Both the position numbers and the translations under genes were made by a program. A DNA stretch of 64,000 nucleotides. Origin: Mesorhizobium sp. M4B.F.Ca.ET.058.02.1.1 (GTDB lineage: Bacteria; Pseudomonadota; Alphaproteobacteria; Rhizobiales; Rhizobiaceae). The notes beneath the pieces were generated by a model, which saw nothing but the letters and a program-made list of their open reading frames with translations, was not told where the DNA came from and searched no databases. Location: the NCBI RefSeq assembly GCF_003952505.1, contig NZ_CP034450.1, forward strand, positions 5,477,001 through 5,541,000, given 5' to 3'. Numbering within the stretch: position 1 is the first letter of the stretch; the number at the start of each line of letters is the position of its first letter. Positions 42,244-51,700 of this stretch are shown here, in pieces.

Positions 42244-42990
42244 ATGAACTGGTCATTCCAACTTTATAGCGCCCGCAATTTCCAGCCGTGGGACGGCGTG
42301 CTGCAGACGCTCGGCAAGCTCGGTTACAGCCAGGTCGAAGGATTCGGCAGCGTCTATGATGATCCCAAGGCCTTCCGCGCCGAGCTCGACAAGAACCGGC
42401 TGGCCATGCCCACGGGGCATTTCTCGATCGACGCGCTGGAGAAGGACTTCGACGGCGTGCGCAAAATCGCCGATGCGCTCGGCGTCACGCTTTTGATCTG
42501 CCCCTATCTGGTCATCGAGCAGAGGCCGGCCGATGCCGCCGGCTGGCGCGGTTTCGGCGAACGGCTGGCCAAGGTGGGCGAGACGGCAAAGAAGGCCGGC
42601 TATGGCTTTGCCTGGCACAATCATGATTTCGAGTTCAAGAAGCTTGCCGACGGCTCGGTGCCACAGGACCACATGTTTGCCGTCGCGCCCGACATCGGCT
42701 GGGAGATGGACGTCGCGTGGGTGGTGCGTGGCGGCGAGGATCCGCTGCCCTGGATCGAGAAGCACGGCAAGCGCATCAGCGCCGTCCATGTCAAGGACAT
42801 CGCCAAGCCGGGCGAAGGCCTTGACGAAGACGGCTGGTCGGATGTCGGCCATGGCACGATCGACTGGGCCGGCCTGATCAAGACGTTGCGGGCCAAGAGC
42901 GCCGCCAGGTACTTTGTCATGGAGCAGGACAACCCCAACGACATCGAGCGCTTCGCCCGCCGCTCCATTGCATCCGTCAAGGCTTACTAG
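42244..42990 (+). CDS. Sugar phosphate isomerase/epimerase (TIM barrel)
   Basis: 248-residue xylose isomerase-like TIM-barrel protein. Candidate metal ligands lie in FAWHNHDFEF, EMDVAWVV, AVHVKDI and VMEQD. It is in the same operon as the sugar ABC transporter and 11 bp before a Gfo/Idh/MocA dehydrogenase gene, a standard pairing for conversion of an imported sugar or cyclitol. Substrate not known. Confidence 0.88.
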   Translation: MNWSFQLYSARNFQPWDGVLQTLGKLGYSQVEGFGSVYDDPKAFRAELDKNRLAMPTGHFSIDALEKDFDGVRKIADALGVTLLICPYLVIEQRPADAAGWRGFGERLAKVGETAKKAGYGFAWHNHDFEFKKLADGSVPQDHMFAVAPDIGWEMDVAWVVRGGEDPLPWIEKHGKRISAVHVKDIAKPGEGLDEDGWSDVGHGTIDWAGLIKTLRAKSAARYFVMEQDNPNDIERFARRSIASVKAY

Positions 42991-43001
42991 GAACAATCGA
43001 C

Positions 43002-44144
43002 ATGGCAAAGAAACTGGGTATCGGCGTTATCGGCTGCGGCAACATCTCGAAAGCGTATTTCTCGCTGGCGCCGCTGTTCCGCGGCATCGAGATGCGCGCC
43101 TGCGCCGACATCAACATGGACGCTGCGAAGGCGCGGGCGAAGGAGTTCAAGCTGCGCGCCGAGACGGTCGAGGGGCTGCTCAAGGCGGACGATATCGACA
43201 TTATCGTCAACCTGACGATTCCCGCGGTGCACTACGAGGTATCGAAAGAGGTGCTCGACGCAGGCAAGCATGTCTATTCGGAAAAGCCGTTCGTGCTGTC
43301 GATCAAGGAGGGGCTCGACCTGAAAGGCCGAGCCGAGAAGAAGGGACTGCGCATCGGCTCGGCGCCGGACACCTTCCTTGGCGGCGCGCATCAGCTGGTG
43401 CGCAACCTGATCGACACCGGCGCGCTCGGCAAGATCACCAGCGGCACCTGCCATGTGATGGGTCATGGCATGGAGCACTGGCATCCCAATCCGGACTTCT
43501 TTTTCCAGCCCGGCGCCGGCCCGGTTCTCGACATCGGGCCATATTACATCACCAATCTGATCCAGTTGGTCGGGCCGGTGAAGCAGGTCGCGGCCTTCGC
43601 CTCGACGCCGGCCAAGGAACGGACGATTTCGTCCAAACCGCGCGCGGGCGAGAAAATCCCGGTCAACACGCCGACCACCATCCACGGCTTGCTGGAATTC
43701 GAGAACGGTGCGGTGGTGACGCTCAACACCAGTTGGGATGTCTGGAGCCATGGTCATGCGCCGATGGAGCTCTATGGCGAGGCCGGATCAGTGTATGTGC
43801 CGGATCCCAATTTCTTCGGTGGCGACGTGCGTTTCACCGAGGCGGCGAAACCGGTCAAGAAGCTGCCGAAATGGAAGCATCCGTTCGGCGTCCCGAACGA
43901 AATGCATTCGCAAGGAATGATGGCCAACTACCGCACCGCCGGCCTCGCCGACATGGCGCTGGCGATCGCCGAGGGACGGCCGCATCGCTGTTCGATGGAG
44001 CTGGCGCTGCACGCCGTCGATGTGATGACCGGCCTGTTGCGCTCGGGCGAAACGGGCAAGTTCGTTGCCATGCAGACGACCTGCGAGCGGCCAGCCGCAC
44101 TTGGCGTCAAGGAAGCAAAGGACCTGCTGGTCAAGAAGAAGTAG
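43002..44144 (+). CDS. Gfo/Idh/MocA family oxidoreductase
   Basis: 380-residue NAD(P)-dependent dehydrogenase. N-terminal loop GVIGCGNISKAY, the YSEKPFVL catalytic-lysine motif and the GAGPVLDIGPYYI segment are typical. Follows the TIM-barrel isomerase gene in the LacI-controlled operon and probably oxidises the imported sugar at a ring carbon. Confidence 0.92.
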   Translation: MAKKLGIGVIGCGNISKAYFSLAPLFRGIEMRACADINMDAAKARAKEFKLRAETVEGLLKADDIDIIVNLTIPAVHYEVSKEVLDAGKHVYSEKPFVLSIKEGLDLKGRAEKKGLRIGSAPDTFLGGAHQLVRNLIDTGALGKITSGTCHVMGHGMEHWHPNPDFFFQPGAGPVLDIGPYYITNLIQLVGPVKQVAAFASTPAKERTISSKPRAGEKIPVNTPTTIHGLLEFENGAVVTLNTSWDVWSHGHAPMELYGEAGSVYVPDPNFFGGDVRFTEAAKPVKKLPKWKHPFGVPNEMHSQGMMANYRTAGLADMALAIAEGRPHRCSMELALHAVDVMTGLLRSGETGKFVAMQTTCERPAALGVKEAKDLLVKKK

Positions 44145-44173
44145 ATCGCTGCGATTATCGATAATTTTTACCA

Positions 44174-44202
44174 GCCCTCTCCCGCTTCCCTTGGGGAGAG
44201 GG
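44174..44202. repeat. Short palindromic repeat
   Basis: CCCTCTCCC and GGGAGAGGG are paired across a short loop in the gap before the aldo/keto reductase gene. No T-run follows, so it is more likely an intergenic repeat or processing site than a terminator. Confidence 0.5.
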
Positions 44203-44278
44203 TAAAGGGTGGGCCGCAGGGCATGGTCATCGCGTTGCGGTGAACCATGCCCAATCCGTTCAGATGCGAGGATTTCCC

Positions 44279-45325
44279 ATGCCCTACGTCGCCGCCGAAA
44301 ACCGTTACGAGAAAATGCTCTACAACCGCTGTGGGCGGTCCGGCCTGAAGCTGCCCGCGATCTCGCTCGGGCTGTGGCACAATTTCGGCAACGACACGCC
44401 GCACAAGACCAAGCAGGCGATCGTGCGCCGGGCCTTCGATCTCGGCATCACGCATTTCGATCTCGCCAACAACTATGGTCCGCCGCCCGGCTCGGCGGAG
44501 ACTGCCTTCGGTGAAATCCTGCGCACCGATTTCGCCGCCTATCGCGACGAGCTGATCATCTCGACCAAGGCCGGCTACGAGATGTGGCCGGGGCCATATG
44601 GCGAGTGGGGCGGGCGCAAATATGTGCTTGCCAGCCTCGACCAGAGCCTGAAGCGGATGGGCCTCGACTATGTCGACATCTTCTATTCGCACCGTTTCGA
44701 CCCCGATACGCCGCTGGAAGAGACGATGGGCGCGCTCGACCATGCGGTGCGCTCGGGCAAGGCGCTCTATGCGGGCATCTCGTCCTACAACTCGCAACGC
44801 ACGCGTGAGGCGGCCGACATATTGAAGCAGCTCGGCACGCCCTGCGTCATCCACCAGCCGAGCTATTCGATGCTCAACCGCTGGGTCGAGGAGGACGGGC
44901 TGCTCGACACGCTGGAAGGGCTCGGCGTCGGCTCGATCGTGTTCTCGCCGCTGGCGCAAGGCATGCTGACCGACAAGTATCTGGGCGGCATCCCGGAGGG
45001 CAGCCGCGCATCCCAGGGCAAGTCGCTCAGGCCCGCCTTCATCAACGACAAGACGATCACCAACATCAAGGCGCTGAACGCCATTGCCGGGCGTCGCGGC
45101 CAGACGCTGGCGCAGATGGCGCTGGCCTGGGTGTTGCGCAGGGGCCGGGTTACCTCGGCGCTGATCGGCGCCAGCCGGCCGGAACAGGTCGAGGATTGCG
45201 TCGGCGCGCTGAAGGCGCTCGACTTCAGCGATGCGGAACTGGCCGAGATCGACAGCTACGCGCGCGAGGCCGACATCAATTTGTGGGCAGCCTCGGCGGA
45301 ACGCAAGGGCCCGCCACGCAAGTAG
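44279..45325 (+). CDS. Aldo/keto reductase (YghZ/L-glyceraldehyde 3-phosphate reductase type)
   Basis: 348-residue oxidoreductase. The tetrad residues are in FDLANNYGPP (Asp, Tyr), STKAGYEMW (Lys) and FYSHRFD (His); the LANNYGPPPGSAE and MWPGPYGEWGG segments are those of the YghZ group, which reduces L-glyceraldehyde 3-phosphate and other aldehydes. GAGGA is 7 bp before ATG 44279; in-frame GTG 44240 is rejected. It may be the last gene of the sugar operon, and a strong terminator follows. Confidence 0.9.
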   Translation: MPYVAAENRYEKMLYNRCGRSGLKLPAISLGLWHNFGNDTPHKTKQAIVRRAFDLGITHFDLANNYGPPPGSAETAFGEILRTDFAAYRDELIISTKAGYEMWPGPYGEWGGRKYVLASLDQSLKRMGLDYVDIFYSHRFDPDTPLEETMGALDHAVRSGKALYAGISSYNSQRTREAADILKQLGTPCVIHQPSYSMLNRWVEEDGLLDTLEGLGVGSIVFSPLAQGMLTDKYLGGIPEGSRASQGKSLRPAFINDKTITNIKALNAIAGRRGQTLAQMALAWVLRRGRVTSALIGASRPEQVEDCVGALKALDFSDAELAEIDSYAREADINLWAASAERKGPPRK

Positions 45326-45349
45326 ACGGCGCCGGCATGGCATGAAAGG

Positions 45350-45381
45350 AAACGGCGGGCTTTGCCCGCCGTTTCTGTTTT
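45350..45381. terminator. Bidirectional rho-independent terminator
   Basis: AAACGGCGGGC-TTT-GCCCGCCGTTT gives an 11-bp perfect stem with T-rich flanks on both strands. It lies between the convergent aldo/keto reductase and serine protease genes and should end both transcripts. Confidence 0.85.
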
Positions 45382-45397
45382 GAGAGCGGTGGCAGGC

Positions 45398-46492
45398 TCA
45401 GGGCTTGGCCGGCTTCTGAGCGGTGCCGACGCCCGCCTTGGGCTTTGCGGGCGCCGGCGTGGTCTTCATCTTCTCCTCGATCCAGCCGGAATAATTGGCC
45501 AGCCGCGTATAGATGCCGTAGGCGTTCTTGTGGCCGCAGGCCGCACTGCCGTCATTCGGCCCTTCGCCCCAGGAAACGACGCCAATCTGGACCGGGCCGT
45601 CGGCGCCGGCCATGAACAGCGGCCCGCCACTGTCGCCATTGCAGGCATCGCGCTCGCCGCTGGCGGTGCCGGCGCAGATCATGTTGCTGGTCAGCGGATC
45701 CGACATGTCGGCGGCAATGGCGCTGGCCGCCGCGTCGATGCCCTTTTCCGAATAGCGCATGCGGTGGGAGAGATCGCCAAGTGCCGCCTTCAGGTCGCGG
45801 GCGTAGATGTCCTTGATGCCGCTGTTGCAGGTCGCGTTCGGCTGCAGGTCGAGATCGGCGACCATCAGCGCCGTCGGGAAGGTGCCGTCCTGCATCTTGC
45901 CCCAACCGATGACCGTGGTCTTGCCGCTGTCTGGCGCTGCCTCATGGGCGACCTTGATCGTCGGCGCGTCCGCCGGCTCGGCCAGCCGGATCAGGCCGAG
46001 GTCGTTGTCCATCGTCTGCTCGCTGTAGCTCTCGTTGACGATGACCTCCACCGCCTTGTAGCGCTTGCCTTCGCCGAGATCGGTGGCGCCGGTGAGTACG
46101 GTAACCGCGCCGGCCGGGATCGGCCTGCCGTTGTCGACGAGGCAGTGCGCAGCCGTCAGCACCCATTGCGGCGCGATCAGGCTGCCCCCGCAGAATTGCG
46201 CGTCCGGCTGCGAGGCCGGGCTGGCGTCCAGCCTGTCGCTTGTCAGCAGCGCCACCTGGAAAGGAAAAGCGCCCTTCTCGGCCTCCTTGCCGCCATAGAC
46301 GCGATCGGCACCGTCGGGGTTCTCGGCCTTGGCCTTGGCCCGTGCTTCCGCGACGCGCTTCATTGGCGAGACCGCCGCTTCCGGCCGGGCCGGCCCATCG
46401 GCAGCGTGGATGGCGTTGAGCGTCGCGAGCGCCGCGATGCCGGTCAGCAATGCTGTGGCGAGCGGCCTGAACCGATGGATGATGTTCACCAT
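45398..46492 (-). CDS. Exported trypsin-like serine protease (S1 family)
   Basis: 364-residue protein. Signal peptide to about residue 31 (cleavage near IHA-AD), then an acidic/basic linker and a trypsin domain beginning RVYGGKEA at about 64. The catalytic triad is complete: H116 in TAAHC, D164 in DNDLGLI and S288 in GDSGGP. A Pro/Ala/Lys-rich tail ends the protein. AGGAGGTC precedes ATG 46492, an ideal ribosome-binding site. Divergent from a second serine protease gene. Confidence 0.93.
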   Translation of the reverse strand: MVNIIHRFRPLATALLTGIAALATLNAIHAADGPARPEAAVSPMKRVAEARAKAKAENPDGADRVYGGKEAEKGAFPFQVALLTSDRLDASPASQPDAQFCGGSLIAPQWVLTAAHCLVDNGRPIPAGAVTVLTGATDLGEGKRYKAVEVIVNESYSEQTMDNDLGLIRLAEPADAPTIKVAHEAAPDSGKTTVIGWGKMQDGTFPTALMVADLDLQPNATCNSGIKDIYARDLKAALGDLSHRMRYSEKGIDAAASAIAADMSDPLTSNMICAGTASGERDACNGDSGGPLFMAGADGPVQIGVVSWGEGPNDGSAACGHKNAYGIYTRLANYSGWIEEKMKTTPAPAKPKAGVGTAQKPAKP

Positions 46493-46875
46493 GACCTCCT
46501 GAGACGAACGTTCCCGAACAGGCCGGCCCGGCGCATGATCCGCTGCCGAGGCACTTCGAACGATCGGCCACGCAGCCCAGATCGGCGCGCGACCGGTCAC
46601 AATACCGAAGTGCAACTACTGCTAATCGTGCCCGCGAGCAGAACCCGCTCAAAACCCTATAGCCCCCACGGGCTACGTGGAAGCGATTTGTCGTTGCCAA
46701 TGTTGGAATATTTTAGGCAGTATATCGCGCGGATGTTTTTGGCGGGGGCCTCAACTGACCGCGCGGAGCAATGTTCTGGTCGGCGGTTCCAAAGCTCGGT
46801 TTTGGGGCCACCACGATCTCGACAATATTTCTGTATCTTGATCCAGTCCTTGCTGACTTTTGGGAGAGTCTCACC
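46493..46875. other. Intergenic region between divergent protease genes
   Basis: 383 bp containing the start signals of both exported protease genes. The stretch 46690-46740 is AT-rich and is the likely promoter area. No clear operator palindrome, RNA gene or coding frame with a usable start was seen. Confidence 0.4.
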
Positions 46876-47982
46876 GTGACAAAACTGACAAACACCATCA
46901 TTGCGTCCGCATTTCTTTCCACCGCGATGTGGCTGGTGCCGGCCTTCGCCGCCGACCCCGGCACCGCGAATGCCGGCAATGGCGAAAGCATGCGCGATGG
47001 GGGATCGGGCGACTACACGCCGGGGCGGGCAAAGCCGATCGCGCCGCCGAAACTGACCGAGGACGAGGCCAGCCGCGCCGCGCCGCTCGCCGACGAGGAC
47101 GCGGCGGTCAAGTCCTATGGCGTCGTGGGGCGTTCCGCCGACGGCAAGGAGATCAAGATCGAGGCGAACGAGGCGCTGAAGGAGCTGATCATTGAGGAGC
47201 TGAACGCGCCGGCCGACGGGCAGGGGTCCGACGCTTCCGGTCCACAGAACACCGAAGATCCGGGGCTGACTGAGGGCGAAACCGGTCGCCAGGTCTTCGG
47301 CACGGACGATCGCGAGCAGGTCAAGAACACCAAGACCTATCCGTTCTCGGCCATCGGCTACCTCGAAGCCAAGTCGCCCAAGACCGGCAAATACGGCAGC
47401 TGCTCGGCGACGCTGATCGGGCCGCGCACCGTGCTCACCGCGGCGCACTGCCTCTATAGCCATGAAGACGGCGCGTGGCTCGATGAATATCTGTTCGTGC
47501 CGGGCCTCAACGGCGGCACCGCCGACGACGCGCCGTTCGGCGCCTTCACCTATGAGAGCGCCTATATCCTGCAGGGCTTCATCGACAACTACCAGGGGTT
47601 TTACGGCTCGGTCGTGCCGTGGGATCTCGGCATCGTCACCCTGAAGCAGGACATTGGCACCAATCTCGGCTGGCTGGGCTATGCCAATTACGAGGATCTG
47701 GGCGATTTCACCGCCAACATCGTCGGTTATCCCGGCGACAAGTCGATGGGCACGATGTGGAAGGCAAGCTGCGAAGTGCACGCCGAGAACATCGGCACGG
47801 ATTACTTCCAATATGACTGCGATACGTTCCCGGGCTCGAGCGGAAGCTCGGTCTACGCCTATGACAATGCCGCGAAGCAACGCGTCATCACCGGCGTCAA
47901 CGTGGCCGAGGGCCCGGAAGCGAACACCGCGGTCAGGCTCAACGCCGCTAATGTCGAGTGGATCAACGGCCTCTACAAATAG
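46876..47982 (+). CDS. Exported V8/glutamyl endopeptidase-like serine protease
   Basis: 368-residue protein from a GTG start that follows GGGAGAG at good spacing; the frame is open further upstream but without signals. Signal peptide to about residue 25 (AFA-ADP), an acidic proregion of about 125 residues, then the protease domain with H191 (TAAHC), D250 (PWDLGIV) and S322 (GSSGSSV), the V8-like triad. The propeptide suggests secretion as a zymogen. A terminator follows the gene. Confidence 0.9.
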   Translation: MTKLTNTIIASAFLSTAMWLVPAFAADPGTANAGNGESMRDGGSGDYTPGRAKPIAPPKLTEDEASRAAPLADEDAAVKSYGVVGRSADGKEIKIEANEALKELIIEELNAPADGQGSDASGPQNTEDPGLTEGETGRQVFGTDDREQVKNTKTYPFSAIGYLEAKSPKTGKYGSCSATLIGPRTVLTAAHCLYSHEDGAWLDEYLFVPGLNGGTADDAPFGAFTYESAYILQGFIDNYQGFYGSVVPWDLGIVTLKQDIGTNLGWLGYANYEDLGDFTANIVGYPGDKSMGTMWKASCEVHAENIGTDYFQYDCDTFPGSSGSSVYAYDNAAKQRVITGVNVAEGPEANTAVRLNAANVEWINGLYK

Positions 47983-48016
47983 GCCGGCTCAAATCTGCCT
48001 AACGGCTGCGTTGAAC

Positions 48017-48043
48017 AGGCGGCGGGAACTCTCGCCGCCTTTT
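48017..48043 (+). terminator. Rho-independent terminator
   Basis: AGGCGGCG and CGCCGCCT pair across an 8-base loop and are followed by TTT. It lies just after the V8-like protease gene and before the convergent membrane-protein gene. Confidence 0.78.
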
Positions 48044-48070
48044 CGTTTCCGGGCGCCGCTCGACTGGCCG

Positions 48071-48778
48071 TTACTTGGACTGCGCCTCTGGCTGTCCCTG
48101 GCGCACATAGGCCTCGATCGCCGTGGCAAAGTTGGCTGAGCCGGCCTTGCGCTGCTTATCTATATAGCCGGCAAAGTAACTCCAGAAGGAAACGGCGTAG
48201 TCGCGAAAGTAGGCGTCCGCCACCTTGCGTGAACACAGGTCGCTCTCGACGCAGATGGAGAGGCGATTGAGGAAATAGACGACGCGGTCGAAATGATCGC
48301 TGAAATCGGCGAGCGGCATGGTGCCGCCATCAGTGGTCATCGCCTCGATGCCGATGCGCTGCCTGAACACCTGCTCCTCGGTGGGAGTCGGATTGGCGCT
48401 GAGCAGATTGTCGTATTTGGCGTTGAGCCCCGTCAGCCGCTCCTTGAGCGCCCGTTGCGCCTGCTGCAGGTCCTTGCTCTCCCATAGCTCGACCAGCGAC
48501 ATGGTCTGCTCGACACGCTTCTGCTCCTGGTTGGCCAGGAACTGGAAGACGGAGAACAGAAGGGTGAAGATGATCACCAGGCGCACCAGAAGGCCCGACC
48601 AGGCATAGGCCAGCATGCGCCAGTCACGATCGGTGAAGGGGTTCGATTCCTTCTTGATCTCGTGGCTGCTCGGCCACGGGAAACCCTCCGTGGTCTCAGG
48701 CAGCGCCTCAGCCTTCCTGATCGCCGGCGGCTCCGTAGATGCCGTCGCTGGCGTAACCTTACCCCCCGGTTTTTTCAT
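48071..48778 (-). CDS. Single-pass membrane protein of unknown function
   Basis: 235-residue protein: a charged N-terminal segment of about 55 residues, one membrane helix (about 58-81, GLLVRLVIIFTLLFSVFQFL), a likely coiled region (about 85-120) and a C-terminal domain with a Cys pair in ICVESDLC. Its start overlaps the stop of the upstream six-cysteine protein gene by four bases, so they are coupled. Family not recognised; context is the exported caspase/serine-protease locus. Confidence 0.8.
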   Translation of the reverse strand: MKKPGGKVTPATASTEPPAIRKAEALPETTEGFPWPSSHEIKKESNPFTDRDWRMLAYAWSGLLVRLVIIFTLLFSVFQFLANQEQKRVEQTMSLVELWESKDLQQAQRALKERLTGLNAKYDNLLSANPTPTEEQVFRQRIGIEAMTTDGGTMPLADFSDHFDRVVYFLNRLSICVESDLCSRKVADAYFRDYAVSFWSYFAGYIDKQRKAGSANFATAIEAYVRQGQPEAQSK

Positions 48779-49161
48779 CGGCAGCTGTCCAGGTCGATAA
48801 TGGCGGAGGGGTCGAGCACGATGCCCGGCGCCTCGAGCTTTTTCTTCAGGCAGTCGAGCTGCAAACGCGAAATCATGAACTGCACGTCAGGCTCGGCGGG
48901 CGCCTTGTTCGGCGAGGGCAGGGCCTCGACCACACCGCGCGAGGCGCAGCCGCTGAGATCGACCACGACGGCCTCATTGCCGGTCTTGGCGATCTGGTCG
49001 TACTGGTCGAGAAAGCAACTCGCCAATTCGGAATTGGTCACGATCTGCTTGGCGCAGAGGCCGCAGGTCTCCTCTGCCGAGGCATGGGCGAACGACAGGC
49101 CCGCGGCAAGAAGGACCGCTCCGAGCCAGCAAAGAACCTTGGTTTTCACGAGCGTCCTCAT
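48775..49161 (-). CDS. Secreted six-cysteine protein of unknown function
   Basis: 128 residues from ATG 49161; a GTG at 49149 with AGGA upstream is an equally good start. Signal peptide (VLCWLGAVLLAAGLSFAHAS, cut near ASA-EE) is followed by about 100 residues with six cysteines (TCGLC, SCFL, GCAS, DCLK, and C-terminal SCR), an even number suited to disulfides in the periplasm. Located between the Tat-exported caspase gene and the membrane-protein gene. No family recognised. Confidence 0.75.
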   Translation of the reverse strand: MRTLVKTKVLCWLGAVLLAAGLSFAHASAEETCGLCAKQIVTNSELASCFLDQYDQIAKTGNEAVVVDLSGCASRGVVEALPSPNKAPAEPDVQFMISRLQLDCLKKKLEAPGIVLDPSAIIDLDSCR

Positions 49162-49252
49162 CCTTTCCGCGCCGCGCCAGAATGTCCACATACCAAGCCC
49201 GTCGCGCAAGAGCCGCTGCGCGATTGCGACAGGCTTTTGCTGCGGCCTGCAT

Positions 49253-51469
49253 TCAGGCGCGCGGCACCGTCTCCATCGGAAAGATCATCACCGCGCCCTT
49301 TGGGCCGCTCCTGTCGGTAAGCTTCATCACCGAGCGCGTCGAGGGCGCCATGCCGATATCGGTCAGCATGTCGGAGAAGCCGGAGCCGCCGGCCGCGCGG
49401 GTGGCCGAGGGCACGCCGTCCTGCGCCAGGAAGCTCAGGTCCTCCTTCTCGCTCTGCGGCGGCGCCTCGGTCAGCACCGCGATCATCCGCTCCATACCGA
49501 AGCTGGTGTCGGTGAAGGCCAGCAGTCCTTCCCGCAAGCCGGCATCCGGCGAGCCGTTGGCGGGCGCCAGCCGCTCGGCGACGATATGGGTGATGGAATA
49601 GTCGCTGCCGACATAGAGCACGTTGATGTCGACATATTTGTCGGAATCGTTCCTGGCCTTGATGTGCATCTCGTCACCCGGCGAGACGCGCGGCACGGTC
49701 GAGGCCTGCAGCGGCTCCAGCGCGTCGCCGCCTTGGCGCCTGATCTCGAACTCGACACTGACCTCTTCCGGCCGGTAGTCGGACGCTGCGGCCAGCCTGG
49801 AGAGGCCGGTGGCGCGGAAGATGGTGGTCAGGTTCCTCGCCGCCGCCTCGGCCAGCTTTGCCCGGTTATCCGGGCGGATGATGATCAGCGGCGGCCTGCC
49901 GCCGTCCTTCAGCGTCACGTCGCCGGAAGCCGGCAGGAACCATAGCGCCGGCTTGTCGGTCGCATCGGTGGCCGCGCCGGCAATCGCATTCTCGCGCAGC
50001 ACCGCCAGCCGTAGGTCGGCTCTCTTGCCGGGCTCGACCAGCTCGACGTGGAATCCGGATTTCTCCCTGGCCGCCAGTTCGTCCAGAACCGAGTTGACCA
50101 GCGCGGTCTCCTTGTCGAGGCCGTCGGTCGCCGCCGGGCGCGCCACCACGAGCTTGTAGTCGACGGCGAGTTCGGCGATGCGCGCATAGGCATTGGCCGG
50201 GATAGCGGCCAGCGTCAGGGCCGGCTTGCCGTCGAGCTCCACCGGCTTCACCCAAGCCTCGAGGTTCCTGGCCGACTGCACCTCGACATAGCCGAGCGCA
50301 TCCGACAATTGCGACAGCGCCGATGGCAGGATGGCGAGCTTGCTGCCGGGGGCGAGGCGCTGGAGCAGCCCGGCGCCGATCGTCGCCGCATCGTCCTTGA
50401 TGACCAGCGGCCATTGCATCACCGCGTCGGTCCTGTCGGTGCCGAAGACGCGGGCGTCAAGCTCGCCTTCGAAGAGCGGCGTCGGCCGCGTGCGGCTGTC
50501 GGCCGAATATTGTTGCAGCACCGCCTGGCCGAGCTGGCGGTAGGTGACGTTGGGGTTCTCCGCCAGCTTGGACAGGATGGTGAAGGTGAACAGACCGAAG
50601 CGCGGCGCGTCGGCGGTGCCCTTGGGCAGCGGCATCTCCGGCGTCGTCTCGATCGTCTGCGCGGCATAGAAGGCGACCAGCTTGCCCTTCGTGGTCGGTT
50701 CGGCGCCGGTTGGCGTCAGGTTGAAGGCGGGCTTGCGCTGGCCGTTCTCGTCGAAGCCGCGCGAGGCCGTCGCCGTGATGTCGTCATAGAGCTTCACCGC
50801 AGCCGCCCGCTCGGTCTTGCTGCCGCCGACCAGATCGGCGAACTCGACCTTGCGCTCCAGCTCGTCGTCGACCTCGGCGGCGCGTGTCGCGGTGCCGGAA
50901 TGGCAGCAGTCGAACACCACCCAGACGAAAGCGCCCTTGTCGCGGATGGTGTCGAGCGCGGCGCCGACCTCATTGTCGACGAGCGCGTTGGGCACGCCGG
51001 CCTCACGGTTGACCCATTTCTCGATGTCGACGGGAAGGAAGATCTCGTCGAGGCCGTCGGTCTCGTCGCTGTTGGTCGCCTCGGGCTGCTGCGCGCCATG
51101 GCCGGACAGATGCAGATAGACGAAGTCGTCGCACTTGACCCTGGAGGCGAGGCTGGCCAGCGCCGCCTTGATCGCGGCGTGCGTCGGCAGGCCGGCGGCG
51201 CCGTCGACATCCTTGGCAAGCAGGGTGACGTTCTCGGGCGCGAACTTCACCGGGGCCGGGGTGTTCCTCAGCAGGTAGTCGCGCACCAGGCCGGCATCGT
51301 TCTTCGGCCCGATCAGCCAGTTCTTCTTCGGCAGGTTCGGATAGTCGGTGCAAGCGACCAGCAGCGCGTAATAGGTGCGCTGGGCGGCAAGCGCACGAAA
51401 CGACAGCGTGCCGACTGCCGTCAGCGCGGAGGCGCCGGCAAGCAGCGTCCGGCGTGTCAATCTGATCAT
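49253..51469 (-). CDS. Tat-exported caspase-like (peptidase C14) protein
   Basis: 738 residues from ATG 51469 (an in-frame upstream extension is unsupported). A twin-arginine signal (RLTRRTLLAGASAL) leads into a caspase/metacaspase domain at about 31-290, with the His of HLSGHGAQ (H124) and the Cys of FDCCHSG (C189) as catalytic dyad, and acidic residues in SDETDGLDE. The long C-terminal part ends in a domain resembling DUF4384 (about 620-710), common behind caspase domains. It heads a three-gene unit and lies near two exported serine proteases. Targets unknown. Confidence 0.9.
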   Translation of the reverse strand: MIRLTRRTLLAGASALTAVGTLSFRALAAQRTYYALLVACTDYPNLPKKNWLIGPKNDAGLVRDYLLRNTPAPVKFAPENVTLLAKDVDGAAGLPTHAAIKAALASLASRVKCDDFVYLHLSGHGAQQPEATNSDETDGLDEIFLPVDIEKWVNREAGVPNALVDNEVGAALDTIRDKGAFVWVVFDCCHSGTATRAAEVDDELERKVEFADLVGGSKTERAAAVKLYDDITATASRGFDENGQRKPAFNLTPTGAEPTTKGKLVAFYAAQTIETTPEMPLPKGTADAPRFGLFTFTILSKLAENPNVTYRQLGQAVLQQYSADSRTRPTPLFEGELDARVFGTDRTDAVMQWPLVIKDDAATIGAGLLQRLAPGSKLAILPSALSQLSDALGYVEVQSARNLEAWVKPVELDGKPALTLAAIPANAYARIAELAVDYKLVVARPAATDGLDKETALVNSVLDELAAREKSGFHVELVEPGKRADLRLAVLRENAIAGAATDATDKPALWFLPASGDVTLKDGGRPPLIIIRPDNRAKLAEAAARNLTTIFRATGLSRLAAASDYRPEEVSVEFEIRRQGGDALEPLQASTVPRVSPGDEMHIKARNDSDKYVDINVLYVGSDYSITHIVAERLAPANGSPDAGLREGLLAFTDTSFGMERMIAVLTEAPPQSEKEDLSFLAQDGVPSATRAAGGSGFSDMLTDIGMAPSTRSVMKLTDRSGPKGAVMIFPMETVPRA

Positions 51470-51700
51470 GGATGCCCCCAAGCCCGATCGAATTCGCAAG
51501 CAGCCGCAACCCTCATCGATGATTTTGTCAGTATTTTGAAGGCTGGTTGCGCGATGGCGATGACCAACCACTGAGGCGGTGCCGTCGATGGCGACGGAAA
51601 CAGTGGCAAAAAAGACGGTTCGTCGCTATCTCAGTGGAATTCAGGCCACTTGCATGCGCAAATGGCGTGCGGACGACGCAAGCTGACTGGAAGCAGGACC

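Noticed and set aside
48071..51469. Known caspase-based phage defence system
   Set aside because: The caspase has an export signal, and no sensor NTPase, CHAT partner, gasdermin or reverse transcriptase gene is nearby, so assignment to a known defence type is not supported.
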